Shown here: positions 10,001 through 17,953 of the stretch, one piece after another
Layout of the letters: the number at the start of each line of letters is the position of its first letter
Numbering within the stretch: position 1 is the stretch's first letter
Assembly (NCBI GenBank): GCA_023212645.1
Contig: JALBYC010000002.1
Coordinates: forward strand, 992,001 to 1,056,000
Length of the DNA stretch: 64,000 bases
Direction: 5' to 3'
Source: Farysia itapuensis
Lineage: Eukaryota; Basidiomycota; Ustilaginomycetes; Ustilaginales; Ustilaginaceae
Translations under genes and position numbers: made by a program
Notes under the pieces: generated by a model
The model's input: only the letters and a program-made list of their open reading frames with translations
Told to the model about the DNA's origin: nothing
Databases searched by the model: none

Positions 10001-10352
10001 AGCTGCGCATGGATTCTCCCTCGGCATGGTGAAAGACTTCACCCTGCACGGCGGCGGCAGTCAGTCGGATTCCAGTGAAGACGTCCGCATCGTCTACGAC
10101 GACCCTGCTGGTCGAAAGGAGCACAACAAACTCGCCAAAATTCTCGCCAGGTCCAAAACGCCTCCGCCACAACCACCCGCCCAGCCGCGCTCTACGACAG
10201 TCAGCCCTGCACCAGCGGAAAGCACGTCCCCAGAACGAAACGAGGATTCCTTTGGAGCTGGACGCAGAGGCAGACACGCCTGGCGTAACCGTCAAAGCGA
10301 GTCTCCCACCAAAAGACCCGTCGTTCGTCGACAACCCCTTGCCCGCTACTAA
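7089..10352 (+). CDS. DPB11: Multi-BRCT replication and checkpoint scaffold, Dpb11/Rad4/TopBP1 family
   Basis: This 1087-residue protein carries an N-terminal BRCT pair (about 79-160 and 171-280) and further BRCT units at about 450-535, 550-630 and 655-740. Diagnostic features are DKYRFALDLGMHIVRPEWI and SWLDGEDV in BRCT1 and the Trp of HFWIEYCL in the third unit. The family binds phosphorylated Sld2/Sld3 to start replication and activates ATR/Mec1 at damage. Yeast Dpb11 has four BRCTs, so the fifth unit is either a gained domain or a divergent unit usually overlooked. The last 340 residues are Ser/Pro-rich and disordered, as in other members, where this tail activates the kinase. It is divergent from the LisH gene and followed in tandem by CENP-C. 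Confidence 0.88.
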   Translation: MNRLARSHRSTKIPNVKLRPAVRPSNAATESTQQRNKRTKLQSKVIDDREDDEHFRQLHETGTDHGAHYDADFIGTSARPLKGAVLSITGLGESKMALTQHAKELGARVEGNLTEDVTHLIADRPGSDKYRFALDLGMHIVRPEWITHIRQSWLDGEDVDAEAVQSDFLLAPLENTTLCFSALTAAQRHKLIPLAQELGATVSSELRFDGSITHLVSGTDDPEASSSVHYVLHFLERARHGRTGTREQAATQIAVVRPEWLQDCQQAKGCLSEKLYSVFSPLPNQSTRTQLISRATTKIASPFARNIPPQAVQSPFISANRSLVSRSGILRFDSSQSARQHETGEDDQEEMISLGPRQTAEKSFDSIFSHLKTGASADSNATARARTTAPAASVGTQRNGLLGMSRASSFSPAPINLSANTLKRKASSNILFLPPSSGASTASPSPAKVFQNRSFKIAVIDPHRSNVLKGVLQKHGASVFDLQQDITPDFCLVDSNPSSNKISRDVDATTVTHFWIEYCLHHERFFEPTAYFASAPALIPLPLPQGDQLRVVLLGFEQDSPEAYHARKLIEELGGKIVDQGGKGAVSHVVCATKESFEGRRAQKARESSVTVVGLDFLTKARRTGRLELRPVSSDAVKASEADGELPLSGCVVSRTKVVASQSVTLERKVLQLGATYQSSPTEVTTHLLHAGPTTPREAKDLGRSVFLVHPSWLDKCQEQGLRVDESLFPSSLNPSRSLATVLSNSDGSSTSMFLSQASQPTQTQKAVTAGLVANAKPWHRSVSTGAASLHPLTSTPLERPTSITRRRSASPELLAGMEVEELDVDTTLHGTDEEPSEDEGVAGAPSSQTLIEEEFLEKPFKASSPVVDAVVASVEQEREQSQMASADQVMSLLRNRALAQGTKKSSRLPPRLRKQRMGEVRSSRSPAAAAAAPSSSSTLGGGSSDGTLMRLPEQVLELQARIDAERAAEAAAHGFSLGMVKDFTLHGGGSQSDSSEDVRIVYDDPAGRKEHNKLAKILARSKTPPPQPPAQPRSTTVSPAPAESTSPERNEDSFGAGRRGRHAWRNRQSESPTKRPVVRRQPLARY

Positions 10353-10580
10353 AATACCTTTCCCCCCCACGCTTTCTGCTCCCTTTTTTTTTTGCACGCA
10401 TATCTTATCTCAGTCTCTCTCACACGCAATTCAGAATGGTTGAGAAAATACGGGAGGGAGGAGCAGCAGCGCGTGTTGATTTTGAAAAGGCGCGTGGTGT
10501 GGATTTGGGCGTGTTTGTGTGTTTCGAGTTTAGTGGGAATTGGTGTACTTACCCCATCCTGCTTTCTACCAAAGCTACAA

Positions 10581-12815
10581 ATGCCGGCACATGGATCGCG
10601 TCGGTTTCACGAGGCTGGCGTTGGCTCGCGTACGGGACTGCGGCTGTCTGCCGTTGCACGAGATGAGGATGGATTCGAGGACCTAGATGCCTTCTATCGA
10701 GCCAGTCAAGCTGCTATGGACCATGATGCACCTCTTTCGGAAACAGACGATGCATCCGACTCGTACGATGATGCTGTAGCAGAGCAGTCCACGTATCCGT
10801 CCGCGGCTGTGGCGAAAGGTGGGAAGTCGAGACAGGCGAATAGCAGCAGTATGGATCTGCAGAACAGCTCTGTGCTTTCGCCTAGGTCGGCGCTGGGCAT
10901 GTCGCGGCAGATGGCGGTGTCTAGTTCGCCACGCGCGCGCAACGCGGTCGCTGGTCCCTCTTCCTCCCGCCTCGCCGCCTCACCGCGTGGACGATCGAAT
11001 GGGAGAGCCAACATCACCATTGGAGATGACCTTGATGATTACGGCACGGCTGACGCGTCGGATGGAAGTAGGAGCTTTGACCTCCTCGCCATGGCTGGAG
11101 ACGACGCAGCTGCCATGGAAGGCGAGGATGAAGAACACAATCCGCTCCCACCCCCATCTCCTGCCCCGCCACAAGCCCCATCCAAAGGCCTCACCGCCCG
11201 CAAATCCCACAAATCCACAGCCACAAACAAGGGCAAAGCCCCCGCACAATCTGCTGCGCGTCTCGACAGCCTGTACGACTCTGACGTGGATGACTACAAC
11301 GTGCCAGTCTACGCGCCTGGCGACTACTACGACGACGACAATGACGATGCGCCAGAAGTTTACCAACATCGCGCCAAACCGAAAAGCGCGACCACATCGG
11401 CCAAACCTGCTGCAGCAACAAAGTCCAAGTCCACCACGCCTAGATCACCCAAAAGCACACAGCGGTCGCTCCCACAACCAACCTCTCCGGGCTATCGCAG
11501 AATAGCGCCGTCCAAAAGCAAGGGTCGCGAGGTGGAGAGCGAGTACTACGACTATGATGAGGGCATGCCTGTTGCTGCTAAGCCGAAAAAGTCGAAACCG
11601 GCCGTGTCGAAGCCAGCGAAGGCGTCATCATCGTCGTCGTCCAAGGCAAAACGACCGGGAGAGAGGGTGGAAGTGGTCCGGTCACTTGTTCAGTCGTCGA
11701 TCATTGACAAGGATGGGCTGAGGAGGAGTACGCGGCAGAAGTTCGAGCCGTTGGAGTACTGGCGTGGGGAGCGGATACGGTATGGACGGCCGAGTCTGCC
11801 GAAAGGAATCACGCCTGCCGATCTGCGTGGACGGTCTGCTTCGGTCAATGCGGATGGGGTGGAAGAAGTCATGTTCCGTCGACGCGTGCCTGTGCTGGAT
11901 ATCAAAGAGGTGATTCGCGTACCAAGAGCGCCGGGCGAGGGCACCTTTGCCGACACCAAGCGACCCAAACCATCCACACAGCGCAATCGAGCGAAAAAGG
12001 AAGAGCGACAGACGCACTCACCGGAAGCGATGGGCGACGACTACTACCCGCATCTCGATCCAAAAGCCGACACGATGCAGCCGGAAGACGGGTGGGACGA
12101 GCAGACGGTCTCCTCCGGCCTCGTCATTGACGGCGACACGGGCCAAGAGGTGGAGAAAATCATTGTGCGCACCAAAGCATCACTCGCTCCAACCATGATG
12201 CATCCATACGAGTTCAAGTTTGAAAAGGTATTCACCTTTGGTGGACAGATGGGGGTCGGGGTGTTGCACTTGGGACCGGGAAAGCGCAAAGACACGAAAG
12301 CCAACAAGGACGACTTTGTCTTTACCGTCATGCAGGGCGCACTACGCGTCCAGGTGCATCGCAAGATCTTTACAGTCGGTCCAGGGGCTATCTTCCACGT
12401 GCCTGCTGGTAACAACTACTCGCTGAAAAACATCTGCGAGCGCGACGTACACCTCTTTGTCGCCTCGGCGCGTGTAGCGCGCAAGAGCGAGAGCAACGAC
12501 ATGACCATGTTCTCGCAGGCCTCGGATACAAGTTTCGGCACCCCCGCAAGGACGCGCGCCATGCTAGACCTGCGTCAATCAGCCATCAGTCCTGCTCCAA
12601 CGCGGTACCTCCCAGCCGCCCCAAGCGCAGCACAAGAATCAGAAGAGAGCGACTACGAACAAATTCACGAGCCACCAGTGCCACAACACATTCTGCCTCG
12701 CGCGAACAAATCAGTCGCGCGCAATGACACTGCCCCTACTCCCATCGACGACGAAGATGACTTTGAAGTCAGCCGCACGCTCAAGACCAAAAGAAAGTTT
12801 CGCAAGATTGGATAG
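10581..12815 (+). CDS. MIF2: CENP-C/Mif2 centromere protein
   Basis: The protein has 744 residues from the ATG at 10581. The N-terminus (RRFHEAGVGSRTGLRL, then DLDAFY) resembles the Mif2 N-terminal segment that contacts the Mis12 complex, so the upstream open frame was rejected. The CENP-C motif, which binds the CENP-A nucleosome, is at about residues 380-403 (RRSTRQKFEPLEYWRGERI). A C-terminal cupin dimerisation domain spans about 536-635 (GVGVLHLGPG, VMQGALRVQVH, FHVPAGNNYSLKN). The long basic Ser/Pro/Lys region between is disordered and probably binds DNA. CENP-C links centromeric chromatin to the outer kinetochore. It lies 228 bases after the DPB11 stop in the same direction. Confidence 0.93.
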   Translation: MPAHGSRRFHEAGVGSRTGLRLSAVARDEDGFEDLDAFYRASQAAMDHDAPLSETDDASDSYDDAVAEQSTYPSAAVAKGGKSRQANSSSMDLQNSSVLSPRSALGMSRQMAVSSSPRARNAVAGPSSSRLAASPRGRSNGRANITIGDDLDDYGTADASDGSRSFDLLAMAGDDAAAMEGEDEEHNPLPPPSPAPPQAPSKGLTARKSHKSTATNKGKAPAQSAARLDSLYDSDVDDYNVPVYAPGDYYDDDNDDAPEVYQHRAKPKSATTSAKPAAATKSKSTTPRSPKSTQRSLPQPTSPGYRRIAPSKSKGREVESEYYDYDEGMPVAAKPKKSKPAVSKPAKASSSSSSKAKRPGERVEVVRSLVQSSIIDKDGLRRSTRQKFEPLEYWRGERIRYGRPSLPKGITPADLRGRSASVNADGVEEVMFRRRVPVLDIKEVIRVPRAPGEGTFADTKRPKPSTQRNRAKKEERQTHSPEAMGDDYYPHLDPKADTMQPEDGWDEQTVSSGLVIDGDTGQEVEKIIVRTKASLAPTMMHPYEFKFEKVFTFGGQMGVGVLHLGPGKRKDTKANKDDFVFTVMQGALRVQVHRKIFTVGPGAIFHVPAGNNYSLKNICERDVHLFVASARVARKSESNDMTMFSQASDTSFGTPARTRAMLDLRQSAISPAPTRYLPAAPSAAQESEESDYEQIHEPPVPQHILPRANKSVARNDTAPTPIDDEDDFEVSRTLKTKRKFRKIG

Positions 12816-12955
12816 TAGCATATATACACCTAATCCCACGTCTGCTTAGCTTTCCATCACTGCGTGTAGACCTGATATCAGTTGATTTTAGCTGAGAATT
12901 TACGCGCAAAACCAATTTTCCTATCTTTTTCTTCTAAAACATCATCCGGGACGCA

Positions 12956-12982
12956 ATGCGGGAGGAGCAAGGAGACGCTTGA
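12956..12982 (+). promoter_or_regulatory. Minor upstream ORF before the tRNA thiouridylase gene
   Basis: An ATG at 12956 opens an 8-codon frame ending in TGA at 12980-12982, 35 bases before the main ATG at 13018. If transcribed it would be an ordinary non-overlapping uORF. No transcript evidence is available. Confidence 0.3.
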
Positions 12983-13017
12983 GTCGACTACAAGTTGCTA
13001 CGACGGGAAGAGAAGGG

Positions 13018-14325
13018 ATGGTCGTGGGTACGGTGCTGCGGCGGTGTTGCGTCGGACGACTAGCGGTCAAGGCGGTGGCGTTACGGAGATGCTATTCGCT
13101 ATCCTCTGCTAGTGTCCGGGGTGGTGGCGAGTATGGGCCGAAGCGGGGGGATAAGATCAAGATTGCCATGTCGGGCGGTGTCGATTCGAGTGTCACTGCG
13201 CTCTTGCTCGCACAATCTGGACGGTACGAGCTGGAAGCAGTGTACATGCGCAACTGGAACGAGCTGGATGAACAGGGCAGTATGCAGCCAGGCTCTGGCG
13301 GCGCATCTGGCTGCAGCTGGCAGCAAGACTGGGACGACGTCCAACGCACCTGTCGCCACCTCGGAAACCTACCAGTCAGCATGGTCGACCTCAGTCGTGA
13401 GTACTGGACCGATGTCTTTGAGCCAGCTCTCGCCGATTGGCAGTCGGGCACAACACCCAACCCAGACGTGGACTGCAATCGCGAGATCAAGTTTGGAGCA
13501 CTCATGGACCGCCTCCTCGACCCTGCCCCTCGCTCTGACGGCGCCAAGACATGGCTTGCGACCGGTCATTACGCTCAGATAGCCTGGTCGGCGCAACTGG
13601 CAAGGCCAATGCTACTGCGCGCGGCAGACCGCAGCAAAGACCAGAGCTACTACCTTTCCTCAGTCCCCGAGTCGCGTCTAGCACATGCTCACTTCCCCTT
13701 GGCACACCTGCTCAAGACACAGGTACGAGAACTCGCCTCGCAGCACAACTTGCCCACAGCAGCGCGCAAGGAGAGCATGGGAATCTGCTTTATCGGCGAC
13801 AGAGGTCACAGCTCCACCAACGGCTTCTCCTCCTTCCTCACCACCTACCTCAACTCAAGCCCTGGCGAAATCGTGGATGAAAACGGCCTCGTTGTCGGCC
13901 AGCACCGCGGCTTGCACACATTCACACTCGGCCAAGGAGCCAGAATCAAAGGTGCCCTCGCTCGATACTATGTCGCGAGGAAAGACGTCCAAGCCAATCG
14001 CATCGTCGTCGTCCAGGGCAAAGACCATCCCATGCTTCTCTGCACAAGTCTTGTCGCATCCCGATTCGACTGGATTTGGGGCCAGCCACCGGCGGAAGTT
14101 GCCCAAGGCGAGGGCGTGAAGCTGCTTGCCCAAGTGCGACACAGACAGACCGAGGTCGAGTGCAACGTATACCCCTCCCCTAACGGCGGCTGTCGAGTCG
14201 AATTCGCAGAACCTGTCCTGGCGGTGGCTCCCGGGCAAGTGCTCGGGCTTTGGAAGGACGAGTGGTGCTTGGGCAGCGGTACCATCAGCCATGTCACCAC
14301 ACAGCATGACAGTTTAACGTGTTAG
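13018..14325 (+). CDS. SLM3: Mitochondrial tRNA-specific 2-thiouridylase (MnmA/Trmu type)
   Basis: This 435-residue enzyme inserts sulfur at C2 of the wobble uridine in mitochondrial Lys, Glu and Gln tRNAs. The PP-loop ATP motif SGGVDSS is at residues 52-58. The conserved Cys pair is visible: C153 in NPDVDCNREIKFG and C257 in SMGICFIGD, corresponding to the E. coli MnmA cysteines that carry the persulfide and form the disulfide. YMRNWN, ATGHYAQI and SYYLSSV are family blocks. About 45 residues before the PP-loop are rich in Arg and Ser and poor in acids, as expected for a mitochondrial presequence. The ATG at 13018 has G at -3 and +4. SAM37 follows 120 bases downstream on the same strand. Confidence 0.94.
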   Translation: MVVGTVLRRCCVGRLAVKAVALRRCYSLSSASVRGGGEYGPKRGDKIKIAMSGGVDSSVTALLLAQSGRYELEAVYMRNWNELDEQGSMQPGSGGASGCSWQQDWDDVQRTCRHLGNLPVSMVDLSREYWTDVFEPALADWQSGTTPNPDVDCNREIKFGALMDRLLDPAPRSDGAKTWLATGHYAQIAWSAQLARPMLLRAADRSKDQSYYLSSVPESRLAHAHFPLAHLLKTQVRELASQHNLPTAARKESMGICFIGDRGHSSTNGFSSFLTTYLNSSPGEIVDENGLVVGQHRGLHTFTLGQGARIKGALARYYVARKDVQANRIVVVQGKDHPMLLCTSLVASRFDWIWGQPPAEVAQGEGVKLLAQVRHRQTEVECNVYPSPNGGCRVEFAEPVLAVAPGQVLGLWKDEWCLGSGTISHVTTQHDSLTC

Positions 14326-14445
14326 GTTGCGAATCAAAGCGGTTAAATAGCCGGTGTTAAATATTCTTCCACTTCTGCGTCTGTGCACTTTACTTTACTT
14401 TATGTGAGCTCCCGCAACGATTGCCCCTTCTCCCACCATCAGACC

Positions 14446-15924
14446 ATGGCGACGAGAACGACACAGATGCTGCGCTTGCACGTGTGGGGCGCAAACGCAA
14501 GCCTGCCAACACTCGACCCAACCTCGCTCTATGCAGCCTCTCTGCTCGCGGCAACATTTGCGTCCAACGAGAGTGTCAGGCTACAACTCACATCGGCTTC
14601 CACATCCCTCTCGACCCGCGTACCGCTCTTGCAAGTCATCGAGACCGGCGGTGATGATGACAAGCTCGCTGGGAAGACGACCGAGCTGCTGGACGAGGTC
14701 GATGTCATTCGAGCGTTTTGCCTAGCGGCAGGTTTGGATGCTGGTCTAGGCCAGTCTGCTCAAGTGGCAGCTCGTGCGCTCGCACTCCACGCTATGCTCG
14801 ACGATCAGCTGCACGATCTCGCCTTGCATTCTCTGTTCAGCCTTCCTGCCAACTACCGTGCCGTTACTGCGCCATCCTACGCTGCTACCGGAGTCGACGA
14901 TATGCAGAGCCGACAGGCGTCTACCTCGTTCCGCATTCCCTTTACTGGCTCGAGCATTCCGTCTCGATTGCGCAATGCTGTCCAGCAACGCTTGACCGCT
15001 GTTGACATCTGGGGCATCGGTGGCACGGAATCTGCCGTGCAATCCCAGGAATCGCATGACTTGGCTAGCCGCGCAGGAATCGCATCGGCAACAAAGAGCA
15101 AGCTCGCTCTCACGTCGGCTGCACGGGACACGTTCAAGGACGAGTTTGAAAAGACCAAGCTCGCACGCAAGTTTGACGATCTCCTGGCCGTGCTCGAGTC
15201 GTGCGCGGGGGAGTTGGAGAGCGGGTTGCTGAGCGGCGAGGGTACGAGCAGTCTGGACGCACACGTATTCTCCCTCCTCGCGCCCCTGCTGTACTCGACA
15301 CCTGAATTGCCAGTCCAGCTTCTATCGCGTGCCACCATGTCCAAATCATTCCCACAGCTACTGGCACGCTTGGACACTGTGCGGGAGCGTCTCTGGCCGA
15401 GCGACCGCTCCTTGTGGCCATCTTGGTCCACTTCCGCCGACCTTATCGCCACCCCTCCCACGCTGTCCAATCCCGAGACACCCTCGTGGTGGCCCTTTGG
15501 ATCGCGCCAACAAGGAGCAGAAAAGGCAAGTAATCCCCGTCAACAAGGTGCCCATCCTGCGAGACCGAGGCCGAGGCGGCGGCCAAGTGCATCGTCGACG
15601 ATGCGCGAAAGCGCCAGTCTGCGATGGGGCCGACTTCTGTGGATCACCAGTGCGATTGTCGGGCTCGTGGGCTTCACGTTCGCCAGCGGGATTGTGAGTG
15701 TTGAATGGGTCGACGACACTGCCGATGACACAGCAGCAGCAGCAGCAGCAGAAGAAGAAGAGCAGCATGTGGACGAGGACGATGGTGGTACGGATCAAGA
15801 TCCGGATCCTGAGCAGGAGCTCGTAGATGAGCAGTGGCAAACGCAGGACCCGGACGATCTAGATCCCGACACCGTCGACGACGACGATGATGACGATGAC
15901 GATGACGATGGTGGTGACGAGTAG
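14446..15924 (+). CDS. SAM37: Sam37/metaxin-like mitochondrial outer-membrane sorting protein
   Basis: The protein has 492 residues from a strong-context ATG (gaccATGG). The N-terminal LRLHVWGANASLPTLDPTSL matches the Tom37/Sam37/metaxin opening, which has a GST-like fold. A single hydrophobic segment near residues 396-418 (LLWITSAIVGLVGFTFASGI) fits the C-terminal anchor. Sam37 helps fold beta-barrel proteins in the SAM complex and docks it to TOM. Unusually, about 75 residues follow the anchor and are almost all Asp, Glu, Gln and Pro, ending in a poly-Asp run encoded by GAC/GAT repeats. The central part is weakly conserved, as is common in this family. It is tandem with the mitochondrial tRNA thiouridylase gene. 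Confidence 0.78.
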   Translation: MATRTTQMLRLHVWGANASLPTLDPTSLYAASLLAATFASNESVRLQLTSASTSLSTRVPLLQVIETGGDDDKLAGKTTELLDEVDVIRAFCLAAGLDAGLGQSAQVAARALALHAMLDDQLHDLALHSLFSLPANYRAVTAPSYAATGVDDMQSRQASTSFRIPFTGSSIPSRLRNAVQQRLTAVDIWGIGGTESAVQSQESHDLASRAGIASATKSKLALTSAARDTFKDEFEKTKLARKFDDLLAVLESCAGELESGLLSGEGTSSLDAHVFSLLAPLLYSTPELPVQLLSRATMSKSFPQLLARLDTVRERLWPSDRSLWPSWSTSADLIATPPTLSNPETPSWWPFGSRQQGAEKASNPRQQGAHPARPRPRRRPSASSTMRESASLRWGRLLWITSAIVGLVGFTFASGIVSVEWVDDTADDTAAAAAAEEEEQHVDEDDGGTDQDPDPEQELVDEQWQTQDPDDLDPDTVDDDDDDDDDDDGGDE

Positions 15925-16203
15925 TCTGGCAGCACCACGTCACACACGAGATGTAGACTACTGTGCAACCTGCCCTTTTTGTCACCTGCCTCTCGTCTGT
16001 TTGAAATGGCCAAAGATCCCTTGTTGTCTCTCTCTCTCTCTGCGCAGTTCCCACGGACGTGATGAGGTCCAGCTTCCTGACATTTGTTTTCTCCTTTTTT
16101 CTTTGATGTACAGGCGGTGGATGGGTCTAGTTGTCCTGCGAGGGCGAGCTCCGCGGGGTTGCAGGGTGGAGCTGTGCAACACTCGCCTTCAACGACGACG
16201 ACG
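15925..16203 (+). promoter_or_regulatory. Leader region of the muconate cyclase gene with probable intron 3' end
   Basis: A branch-like CTTCCTGAC (16070s), a pyrimidine-rich tract and TGTACAG ending at 16113 look like a complete intron 3' end. Downstream of it the cyclase frame is open in phase 0, so an upstream coding exon is possible but was not located. An alternative frame from ATG 16121 (28 codons) ends in TGA at 16205-16207, overlapping the annotated start as ATGA. Confidence 0.45.
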
Positions 16204-17526
16204 ATGACGCCTCGACGACACCGGATTGTAAGCGGGACCTTCAACTCGGCCAACCTGTTCGTACTCGAGTTCGACGACATGCTCTCCACACTGCGAATCC
16301 TGCACGACATCCCTGCCGAGGGCCCACACCAGTACCTTGCATATGGAGTCGCTGCTTCCGGCGCCAAGACGGTGTATGCCACAACATGGGCGGCGAATCC
16401 CACCCTTTCCGCATGGCACTTTGACACCCCACCACATCAAAACCACACCACCACCACCATCACGGCCGACGATGCTGCTGCAGCAGGTAACTGGCGGTAC
16501 GGGCTGAGGCTTGGGAACAAAGTTGGCATTACCGCGACGGGGAGTTATGTGCATGTGCAGCCACCGCCGCACTGGAGTTTGAGTGCACCCTCGTACGGTG
16601 GTGCGCCTGGGGTTGCACGCTTTCTCGGTAGTGCGGGTGGTCCAACGGGTGAAGTTCACCTCTTGGACACCCAAACTGGCCTCATCCGCGATAAGCTCAG
16701 CGAGATCGTGTTTCTCGAGGACCCAGCGATGTTGGGCGAGGCGGATAAGACGCGCAAGGCGTTGCGGTACGGCGCGCATTCCTTCGACGTCATCCCCGCC
16801 GTCACTGACACCGGCGGGGATGATGATGCGTTGGCGTTGGTGGCGGATTTGGGCAGGAATGCAGTGCAAGTGTATACTTTCCCGCAGATGCGGTGGGTTT
16901 GTGATATCACGAGTGCAGAGCCGCACGATGGTCCACGTCATGCCGTTCCCCACCCGCATTTACCGCTGGTATTCACCGTTACGGAACACACGAATTTCGT
17001 AGACTGGTATAGTTTACCCCGCGGCGGCGGTGGTGGTGGTGGTGGTGCTGCACCGGCGCATGTGGGGAGAATCGATATGCTGGACGCCACTCAAGCCGCT
17101 CAAGGTCGTGGCAACTGGCGCGGTGATACACTCCGCTTCTCCTCTGATCTGCGCTACCTCTTCGCCACAACGCGGGGGAAAACACCGGAATACAAAGGTC
17201 TACTAATCGCCTACCGTGTCACCACCCTAGCCCACCACGACGACGCGTCCAGCATTGCACTCCAACAAGTCTCGAGGTACGAAACCCGCACGAGTGGCGG
17301 AAAAGCCAACGCCATAGAACTAGCTCCCTTCGCCAGCGTCGCCGCTGGCGACGATGATGATGCTGCTGCTCGTGATTTACTCGTCCTGACTGACGACGAA
17401 CAAGGCTGGATCGACGTCCTACAGTGGCACGCTGATTTGGAAACTTTCACAACTCGTGCAACAGTTCAGCTCCCCTCGCTCGCTCACGAACCTCAAGGCG
17501 CAAGCCACGCCATCTGGCTCGACTAA
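16204..17526 (+). CDS. Carboxy-cis,cis-muconate cyclase (3-carboxymuconate lactonizing beta-propeller)
   Basis: This 440-residue protein resembles the fungal cyclase that converts 3-carboxy-cis,cis-muconate to a muconolactone in the protocatechuate branch of the beta-ketoadipate pathway, a seven-bladed propeller. Supporting segments are RIVSGTFNSANLFVLEFDD, RYGAHSFDVIPAV, LVADLGRNAVQVY, HPHLPLVFTVTEHTNFVDWY and GDTLRFSSDLRYLFATTRG. A poly-Gly stretch near residue 277 replaces a loop. No signal peptide is evident from this ATG, consistent with a cytosolic enzyme. The start is the least certain part, because a probable intron ends at 16113 in the same frame. It converges on the Ser-rich gene. 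Confidence 0.82.
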   Translation: MTPRRHRIVSGTFNSANLFVLEFDDMLSTLRILHDIPAEGPHQYLAYGVAASGAKTVYATTWAANPTLSAWHFDTPPHQNHTTTTITADDAAAAGNWRYGLRLGNKVGITATGSYVHVQPPPHWSLSAPSYGGAPGVARFLGSAGGPTGEVHLLDTQTGLIRDKLSEIVFLEDPAMLGEADKTRKALRYGAHSFDVIPAVTDTGGDDDALALVADLGRNAVQVYTFPQMRWVCDITSAEPHDGPRHAVPHPHLPLVFTVTEHTNFVDWYSLPRGGGGGGGGAAPAHVGRIDMLDATQAAQGRGNWRGDTLRFSSDLRYLFATTRGKTPEYKGLLIAYRVTTLAHHDDASSIALQQVSRYETRTSGGKANAIELAPFASVAAGDDDDAAARDLLVLTDDEQGWIDVLQWHADLETFTTRATVQLPSLAHEPQGASHAIWLD

Positions 17527-17953
17527 CTCCCCCGCCATGCACGCCAACCCACATCGCACAGTAATATAACATGAGATAGACAACGACCCCGGGTTTCGTG
17601 AAAAAATTGCATACCAGTACAAAGAGGAACAACGAGCGTGTAAATCCTAAAATCCCGCGAGAGAAACGACCCCTTTTTTTTGCAGGAGGAAGGGAAAGGT
17701 GAGTGAGAATGAATGCATGCGTGTATGTATGAATGTGTTTTTCCCCCAAGTGCAAAGAGTGCAGGGGAAAAAAAAAAGAAAAGCAGCTTGATGAAAGGCG
17801 AGGATGGGTATACAACCAAGAAAGAGACGACTTGTGTGCGCGAGCGAAAGAGATTGCGTGGAAATGCGTGTATATGGTATCCTAGAAGCAATTGATTTGT
17901 TTTGCGTGAAAGCGGACATGATGCGAGAAGTGTGTGAGAGAGAGAAAGAGAAT
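17527..17953. other. Convergent 3' intergenic region
   Basis: These 427 bases separate two convergent stops (muconate cyclase and the Ser-rich protein) and presumably hold both 3' UTRs. Several A and T runs (for example near 17671-17680 and 17768-17779) are compatible with poly(A) signals on either strand. Nothing else was recognised. Confidence 0.5.

Noticed and set aside
10392..10580. 63-residue N-terminal extension of CENP-C
   Set aside because: The extension lies in leader sequence; the Mif2-like N-terminus begins at the ATG at 10581.
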